Assembly: GCA_026413225.1 (NCBI GenBank)
Contig: CM048552.1
Span: 130,647,053-130,711,052, forward strand
Source of the DNA: Otis tarda
Taxonomy: Eukaryota; Chordata; Aves; Otidiformes; Otididae
Length of the DNA: 64,000 nt
Direction of reading: 5' to 3'
Shown: piece after piece, positions 57,301 to 64,000 of the stretch
Numbering within the stretch: the first letter of the stretch is position 1
How the letters are laid out: every line of letters begins with the position of its first letter
Notes under the pieces: generated by a model
What the model was told of the DNA's origin: nothing
Database searches by the model: none
What the model saw: only the letters and a program-made list of their open reading frames with translations
Program-made: the position numbers and the translations under genes

Positions 57301-59639
57301 GAGAAAGAGATTTGTGCAATCTCTCAGTATCTGTCCTTAAATATGATGTTTTATCTTGTTATTTGTTATGAGAAATGACCAAAATTTGTTGAGCAAAATA
57401 CAGCAAACAGAAAACTCTCCCTTTGCATCAAGTAAACAAGAAGAATTTAAACCTGCTGAGCTAGAAATATTTACGTTCTCAAGCTTTCCTCAGGTATTAT
57501 AAAAAACTCTGCCTAAGTTCAAAACCAACCAAAAATCACATAGATCATCATAATGGAGGAAAACGTTATTTTTCCTGATGGGGGTTGTAACTTTGCATCT
57601 TGATTGAATATTAATAAATCAAGTAAAGAGTATTAACTAAAAACTAAGTCAAAGTTTTAATTAAATCCACAGCAGTTTCTATTTTTCAATGTACATGGGA
57701 AGAGGCAGGGTATGATATATTCCCCCGACTAAAGAATTTTCAAGTTCCAGCTGGACAGCACTTTAATTAACTTCGTTTTCTCCCTTTTCTCAGCTGAGGT
57801 CCCACTCCATTACAATTCCGAATCAATCTTAAAAGTAATGTTTTGGAAAAGATGGCTTTCTCACTGGGTGACTGCTAAACATTTTTTTTTCAGGAGACTG
57901 AAAACCTGCAAATGTGATACTCTAAAAGTTGTGGTGGCGTGGGGGATGTGGGGAAGCTAGAGTGAAGATGATGAACGTGGGAAGTGTGTCCCATTCAAAG
58001 GCTGGTGCACAGTGCATGCATGCTTTTAATGGAGCCACTTCTATTTCTGCTGTTTGCCAGCTGTAGTGTGACACTGGGGATCTGCTCGGTAAAATGATAA
58101 CACTAGCACAACAAACTGTTTGTCCCTGGCTGGTTGACAAACTGAGAGCGGTGGTATCATTACTGAACGAGAGCCCAGAGTCTCCTCCTTGTCGTTCTCT
58201 CACACTGAGCTAATTGCTAACTGAAGAAAGACAGCGTCTGTTTCACAGGTTAAAGTTGAGAGAATTTGTAGAAGTACTTGAGAGGTCAAGTTGAGTTTTT
58301 CCTCAAGTCTGACTTAATGGGTGTGGGTAAATCTTCACGGGGGCTTTGCACAACTCAGGCAAAACGCTGGAGGAAGAGACCTGTCAGTAGTGGCAGTCAA
58401 TGCCAATCCTTCTTTCCCAACCAGTCGTTGGAAATGTATTTTATAGCACATTTCAGTGAACAAAATATGTCAGGTGTTATGCATGTAGTAACAATAATTT
58501 ATCTTCTCAAACACTTTGAGTTTCAAGAGAATGGTACCAGTCAGATGGGGTGGGTCTTTGCACACTGGTTGTTCAGGAAGGCTCTGTTGGAAGGACAAGT
58601 GCAATGCATGGGTACCTACACCATGTTTTATAGCCATGACTTTATTTTTACCTATAAGTGGCAGAATTAAGACACACAGGGTGTCAGTTAGCAGGCTAAT
58701 AACATCTAAATCACAGAGTTGTCTGTGAGTTTGGCAGAGCAGAGAAGCCATGCCACAGCATGTCATGTGTAACGTTGGGGAACATGATGCTTCAGTTATT
58801 AGACCAAGCTTGAAACTTAAAGATTGTATTTTTTTTTTTGGTTTAGCAAGTTTCCTTTTTCTTCTCTTGTCAGTATTATGGGATAGCTTGGGTCTCAGTG
58901 GCTTTTGTGAAAGCTTCTCCTGGGTCTTCAAGTGATCAAATTTATTGAGATTATTGCAGTTAGAGTTACTGAGATACCAGAGGCAATACTACTGACAGGT
59001 TTGGTTTTTTTTTTAATTTCTCTTTTTTAATGCTGCTTGTAGTGTTACCACTAGGACAAAAGAACAAGAGGAAGCTTTAAGCGGCAGTGTAGTTGTTTAG
59101 CTCTGTATCTTCCTTGTTGAGACAGAGTATGGGGATGCTGCAGTGCAGAGATACTCAAGCTGACATTATACTAATTACAGTGAGTACTGGAAGCATGCTT
59201 GCTACAGCAGAGTGGAGTCCAGTATGTTCTGATTTTCCCTGCCAAAAAGCTTAGCAGCTTGGGCACCAATGAACCAATAACAATAAACAGCAGTGTCTGG
59301 ATAGGATTTTATGGGGGAGTTTGTTGTTCTGAAATTTTTCATGTTCCCTACACTGCTACCTCTCCTGCTTCCATAGTCTTTTATCTCTCTTTCCTAACTT
59401 CAAAGGAAAAAATGAAGCAAACAAGGATGACAGGATGCAGAAGCTGTGGGCCATACATCATTCAACAGCAGATACCTGACTGCAGTTATTTCTCACATAA
59501 AGGGTCCATGCAATAATTCCTGTGTCAGGCAAAGCCAAACCCTTACACAGAAAATAGTTAGGAGTTGAGCTGAATGAGAAGATGGGATGGATTGTAATGG
59601 TCAGGCACAGGGCTCAAGTATACTGACCAGAAACTCAGC

Positions 59640-59760
59640 TCGCCCTTTTTGTCCCCCCCTCCTCCATTTCCCATGCTTTTTCTCCCATTCACCTTGATCA
59701 CCTCTCTTTCTCCACCATTGTCTCCTCTCAAATCAAAATCCACCCTGATTACTTTTTCCC
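59640..59760. repeat. CT-rich low-complexity tract
   Basis: Pyrimidine-dominated plus strand (CCCCCCCTCCTCC, CTCTCTTTCTCC). Simple sequence; frames crossing it are artefacts of composition. Confidence 0.6.
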
Positions 59761-59974
59761 TTCAGGTCTCACTTTTGCTCAACTTCGTGTTTCTGATATG
59801 TTGTTCTGGTCACCTGCCTTTAAGAAAAACATACTGTAGGAGCTGTAATCAGACAGATTGTCCATTCCCTTTTCTTTTTAGGAGTTTAAAAAAGCTTGAC
59901 TTCCTCAGTCTGGCCAAAGAGGTGCTGAAGGACACATGCTTGCTGCCCGTAATCTAACCACAAAGTAATAAGCA

Positions 59975-60210
59975 GAAAATGTTGACACAAGAACAAATAG
60001 GCATAAATTTGGCACAAATATGTTTAGACTGGATGTGAAGGGCATTTCTAATCAAGGGAGGGGTGACTGTCTGAAATGTGCTCCCAAAAAGTGTTTTGGG
60101 CAAAACAATCCCCAGTAACAATTAATGAGGTTTACAAGACAGTTGGATCAAGAGTAAGTGAATGTGGTTGCAAGTCTGTGTTCAACTTACCTTGTGATTT
60201 GCCTGGGATT
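59975..60210 (+). repeat. Old CR1-like LINE 3' region
   Basis: The order of words GGCATAAATTTGGCACAAATATG, TTTAGACTGGATGTGAAGGGCATTTCTAATCA, GGGGTGACTGTCTGAAATGTGCTCCCAAAAAG, GGGCAAAACAATCCC and GTTTACAAGACAGTTGGATCAAG is that of the ORF2 C-terminus and 3' part of older amniote CR1 elements (L3-like), where TTxGACTGGAxATxAGxxGxxxTTTCTAA and CTTCCxAxxGxxGTxGTGGxxGCAAAA are typical. Frames are broken. Distinct from, and older than, the avian CR1 tails elsewhere in the window. Confidence 0.6.
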
Positions 60211-61900
60211 TGGTACCTAATGGTATCAAAACAGAGCATCAGAATTCAACAATAGAGCATTTGTAAAGTGGCTCTTTTCTTCATAAATTATAATAATAGC
60301 AAATGCAGAGCAGAAAATAAAATGCAGTTTCATTACAAACTACCATTTGTTTTCTGTTATTTTCATAACACTTTTAGTTTTGGTTTTTTTTTTAATTTAA
60401 TTTTGAGTGTTTGAAACATAGAAGGAAAGAAAAATTTCTTAAAAGTTTGAAGTTTCAATCCTTTTTTACTGTTTACAAGTAAAGACCAAACTTGAAAAGT
60501 GCTGGCAAGAAGGAACAGTGAGAAAAAAAAACCAGCTTTACCTTTTCCCCCAATTCCAACTCCCTTTACTTCCTCTAAACACCACCAACAGAAAACCTAA
60601 TAGCCTGCTGTACTTGCCCGAGGTATGGAGACCTTGACATAAGTTTTAATTCCTACAGAAAAGAGACTTGACCAGAGTTTTCTGGGACTAAACGTGTGTC
60701 TTAGCCATTCAACCATTTTACTGTTCTCATGATTTTGCTTTCACCAGAAACCGCATCCAATATCAAATAAATGTGTTTAGTGAACAATGTTGTTTTCGGC
60801 AGTGGAAGAAGAAATGGTATTTTAATAAAAAATTTTTAAAAAAAGATGGAAGGCTGTGGACAGAAATTCTTTGCAGGATAGCACGCAGTACCTAGAAACT
60901 TTAAAACTACCTACCTTAGCACTGAAAACTTAAACCTGAGTGAAATGGAAGACATTCATATTTAGCCCAAGCTGTGGACTGTGGAGGAGAGTGGAGTCCT
61001 GAGAAACATAAAGCATTTTAAAAACTTTACTAGTACTTAAAAAAATTCCCAAGCACATCTGAGTTTTAAACTTTTTCTGTGTTCTCAGCAGAAAAAGTTG
61101 AGAGAACTATAAAAAATAGATATGCAGAAATTTAAAACTCGTGTGTTAAACAGTTTGATTAAAAATTTTAAGATAACATTTAGATCTTTGGCATTTAAAA
61201 GTCCAGCTCCTTCTGGCATCCTTTGCAGAAGGAAGTCCTGGATATGGGTATAAAATGAGGATAAAATATGATATTAATTTGCACTGAAGTAGCAAATATT
61301 TTACAGTAGTTTCAGGTCATTAATCTATCTTCCTGCTAAGGAAACTACATTAATAGCTTAGGGGATTTACAGGGCAAGCATCAATTTAACGGTTCACCCT
61401 AAGTTTGGGGAAAATAGGAAAGGGCAGGATACTAGAGGATAGATTATATCTTGGTGCATTAAAATCAATGGCAAAACTTTCTTGGCCCGAAATGGCCTCT
61501 AGATAGTTTCTAATTCCAGTGCCGCTGCTGCTGAACTTTAATTTCCTGTCTGCAAAATGGAAGGAACCATATTTGCCTGCCAAGTGTTAAAATCAACTCT
61601 TCCCCTCATAGCTCTGTCTTGATAGGAAAATCATGTGAATTAGTGTTAAGTTGTACTTGCGTTTTTTTGGAGACAGATGGGGTGGGGGTTGGTTTTCTTA
61701 AGTGTGGCCTCAGTCTAGGAAAGAAAGTGTATCTGCAATGATGTAACAGAAGATATCTGCAGGGTCACACAGTTTCACTGTATTTTCTGAGTAGTTGTCG
61801 TCACTGGAGTCCTGCCTGTGATTTGTCACTAGTCACTATGTCCTTTACACTGTAATATTTCCCTCTGCTCTGATGATAGGTGAGAAATTATTTTTTGTTC
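60211..61900. other. AT-rich non-coding interval
   Basis: No gene was recognised. Dense A and T words; segment 60240-60360 (CATAAATTATAATAATAGCAAATGC) looks CNE-like. A TTAAAATCAATGGCAAAACTT word at about 61459 recalls the same old amniote repeat group as at 50.5 kb, but weakly. Confidence 0.4.
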
Positions 61901-61931
61901 TTTGCTGTTGGAGATGGGGGAATACCTTTGT

Positions 61932-61961
61932 AAATGGCGATCGGAGTGCATTACGCCATTT
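61932..61961. promoter_or_regulatory. Inverted AAATGGCG pair with CpGs
   Basis: AAATGGCG at 61932-61939 faces its exact complement CGCCATTT at 61954-61961 across a 14-base spacer (ATCGGAGTGCATTA). Each arm carries the YY1 core ATGGCG, and three CpGs occur within 18 bp in otherwise CpG-poor DNA. It sits in a repeat-free patch that could be conserved. Function is not shown. Confidence 0.3.
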
Positions 61962-64000
61962 GAATCTTATTCATGAGAAGGCTCAGAACAAGAACTGGGA
62001 AATAATGTCGTAGCTTAGTAGCTGAAATACTGTCTTTACAGGGAGAGTCATGCTAGTACAGCACCTATAAATCAGGGTTGATGCATTGCATCATCAGATA
62101 TGCAACCTTTTTTAAGGAGATAATTCCCATAATTTGGGTATTGACCTTGCTCTATATTGTGCAGACTTGTAATCTGTGGTTTTTTGAATGATCCCCACAG
62201 GTGGGACATTTCTAATGTGAAATCATGCTGTGAGACACCTCTGAGTGTACTGGGAAGATAGGAGTATAAATATTCATTGCTTTTGCAACCTTAGGCTATG
62301 AATGTTTCAAATTTTATAAGCTAAGCGGAACTGGTCCCACTCAGAGAATTAAAAAAAAACAACCCTCAGAACTTTCGTAAATCTGGGTGATAAATAAAGT
62401 GGAATGGGTAAGAAAATGAGAGTTTTTCTGCTAGGTTGATTTTGAACCAACATGCCAATTTGATTAGAAGTGCATAAGCACAATGTAAAATCTAATAATT
62501 TATAACAAAATCATAGGCTAGATTTCCCCTTGCTTGGAAAAACAATAACTGCTTTGTGATCCGGTTTCATCACTGAAGATCAAAACACCATCAGCTATAG
62601 ATTTGGTCATTTCACAATTTACCTCCTAGGTCTGAGGAACAAGTGTGGACGTGGGTGCTGTCAGGTTCCCTCATGCTGTCCCAACCCTTCCCATGGTGGG
62701 ACTTTGACCACTGGCTGTGGGAAATACGATCAGAGCAACAACCACATGAGAAGCCTGGAGAAAAGTCAGGCTGGAATTCTGTGTAATGCCACTAGCAGTT
62801 TCTTTCCACCACACATCTGACAATCAAGGGCTGAAGGGCAGTAGGAGCTCATTTCATTCCTTTCCTACTTAATTTGTTTGGGTACAGAAGAAGGACTCAT
62901 TGATGCTTGGTGTCTGCCTGTGCTCTGCAATGCGATATGGCCAAGCTCAGTCCTCAAGCCTTCCTCCTGTGACCAGGTACAAATGTGTTTGGTTTTTTTT
63001 TATTTCTTAAAGGGTAGCTTTGCAGATAAATTATCTCAATGGAAACTATAATCTTATATTCCTCCCTCTGACCACTGATGTGTTCCTCAGGTTAATGTGG
63101 CAGAACTTCAGCATGAACCCCTGCTGCCACTGGGTTTGTGCAATCACCTCGCTGGAGTCCGAAAGTCATAACCCTGCGCAACTCAGAGCATGATGATTTT
63201 CCCACTGGGTTGATTGTCGTGCAGTGTCTTTTGTGTCACAAGTGAATCTCCAAATGTCTACACTGCTGGCTATTGAGGGCTCTTCCCCCTCGTCCTATCT
63301 CTTTTTCTCTCTCTCTTTTTTATTGTTTGTTTGTTTTGTTGTTTTTTTTTTTTAAACCAGGAAAGACTCTAATATCAAAAAATGGACTCATCTTTTGATG
63401 ATGTTCAGTGATGATGAAATCAATGTTTTCCAGTCAGCTCTGGAGTTCGTCTTTAAAGTGAAAAAAAAAACCCCAGAGCTCAACCACCTTAAAGCCTCTC
63501 CTTGTTTGTGTTTTTTTAGGCAGTATGAATTCAGTGGAGAAATCGGGGATGGCTGCCTCAAGGGTGACAGGCAGAAGGGAACAGTGGAACATGGTACCAT
63601 GAGACATAAAAATGGGTTCCAAATGTAGATCCACCTCTATGCAGAGTTTGCTGCTAATGCCTTTTGTAACTCTCCACATGAGAGCTTGGTGTTGCTGGGG
63701 AAAAACAAGAACATAATTTTGCAATTAATTTTATAATCTCTGATGACCTATTTTGTTATAAGATTATGGGATTTTGTAAATCAGTGTATATTTAATGATG
63801 ACTAGAGCATGAGTGCTTAGATATATATAGTCAGGACAGCCAAGGCAGAATCTGAGTCTGGGACTCCTCCCTCTATCTCTCTTTCTTGCTATTTCTTTTA
63901 GAGAAACATAATTTTATTGGAGTCTCCTGGAGTGCATCCTACTGTCACCTGCAGTTCAAGTTCCTTAACTGTTACAAGGACTTACCCCCTGGCCCAGTGG
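61962..64000. other. Non-coding interval to window end
   Basis: No exon was recognised with confidence. A long pyrimidine tract ends in AAACCAG at about 63360 and is followed by an open frame, reported under findings. Otherwise unique AT-rich DNA. Confidence 0.4.
63301..63353. repeat. T-rich pyrimidine tract
   Basis: CTTTTTCTCTCTCTC passing into TTTGTTTGTTTGTTTTG and a 12-base T run. Low complexity. It could also act as the polypyrimidine tract of the CAG acceptor that follows. Confidence 0.75.

Larger units (their letters stand above)
50531..59974. other. Long non-coding interval
   Basis: No host exon or RNA gene was recognised over more than 9 kb. Notable spots are the CpG-richer YY1/TISU-like site at 51.33 kb and a tRNA-like B-box word (GATTCGAACC, minus GGTTCGAATC) at 52466-52475 without the rest of a tRNA. 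There is also a perfect 12-bp palindrome GTGTCTAGACAC at 54630-54641, several T runs, and a CT-rich tract at 59640-59760. Open frames up to 153 codons have no recognisable domain. Confidence 0.45.

Noticed and set aside
1-64000. CRISPR array, bacterial operon or phage cassette
   Set aside because: No regularly spaced direct repeats, no ribosome-binding sites with packed genes, and clear avian repeats throughout.

Overview
The window looks like non-coding DNA from a bird nuclear genome. The evidence is the repeats. Seven CR1 LINE copies are present, five of them with the avian 3' tail (AGAATCATAGAAT-type 8-bp repeats, then TTGGAAGGGACCT and GTCATCTAGTCCAACC motifs) or its close relative. There are also two copies of one retroviral LTR family and several much older CR1-like, MIR-like and unnamed amniote-type repeats. 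The base composition is AT-rich, every open frame is short (longest 196 codons), and there is no operon-like packing, so bacterial, phage or compact-genome origins are excluded. I cannot name the species.

No host protein-coding exon, tRNA, rRNA or known ncRNA gene could be recognised. The stretch is either a gene desert or the inside of a very large intron. All coding-derived sequence I could identify is decayed reverse transcriptase from LINEs, plus one unrecognised repeat pair whose two copies seem to share a reading frame.

Layout: 1-6.1 kb is unique AT-rich DNA with two CNE-like patches. 6.1-11.1 kb holds an old CR1-like relic and two young CR1 tails. 13.9-15.0 kb is a CR1 tail split by a 627-bp solo LTR with a clear 5-bp target duplication. 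16.2-18.25 kb is the longest CR1 copy (minus strand) with most of a broken RT frame. 19.3-19.6 kb is another CR1 tail. About 20.4-21.0 kb is a very old LINE RT relic. 25.4 kb has a short CR1 tail. 25.5-37.8 kb is mainly unique sequence with a MIR-like scrap. 37.9-38.8 kb and 45.6-45.8 kb carry old interspersed repeats, including the unclassified pair. 41.2 kb has a CR1 tail. 43.6-44.15 kb is the second solo LTR, inverted relative to the first. 46.3-46.6 kb is the best CNE-like patch. About 51.3 kb has a CpG-richer spot with a YY1/TISU-like start motif. 60 kb has an old CR1-like tail, and 61.93 kb a CpG-bearing inverted repeat.

Nothing here amounts to a new multi-gene system. The observations most worth checking are the unclassified repeat pair, the nested and inverted LTR copies, the YY1/TISU-like motif with a short ORF, the acceptor-plus-ORF near 63.4 kb, and the candidate regulatory patches.
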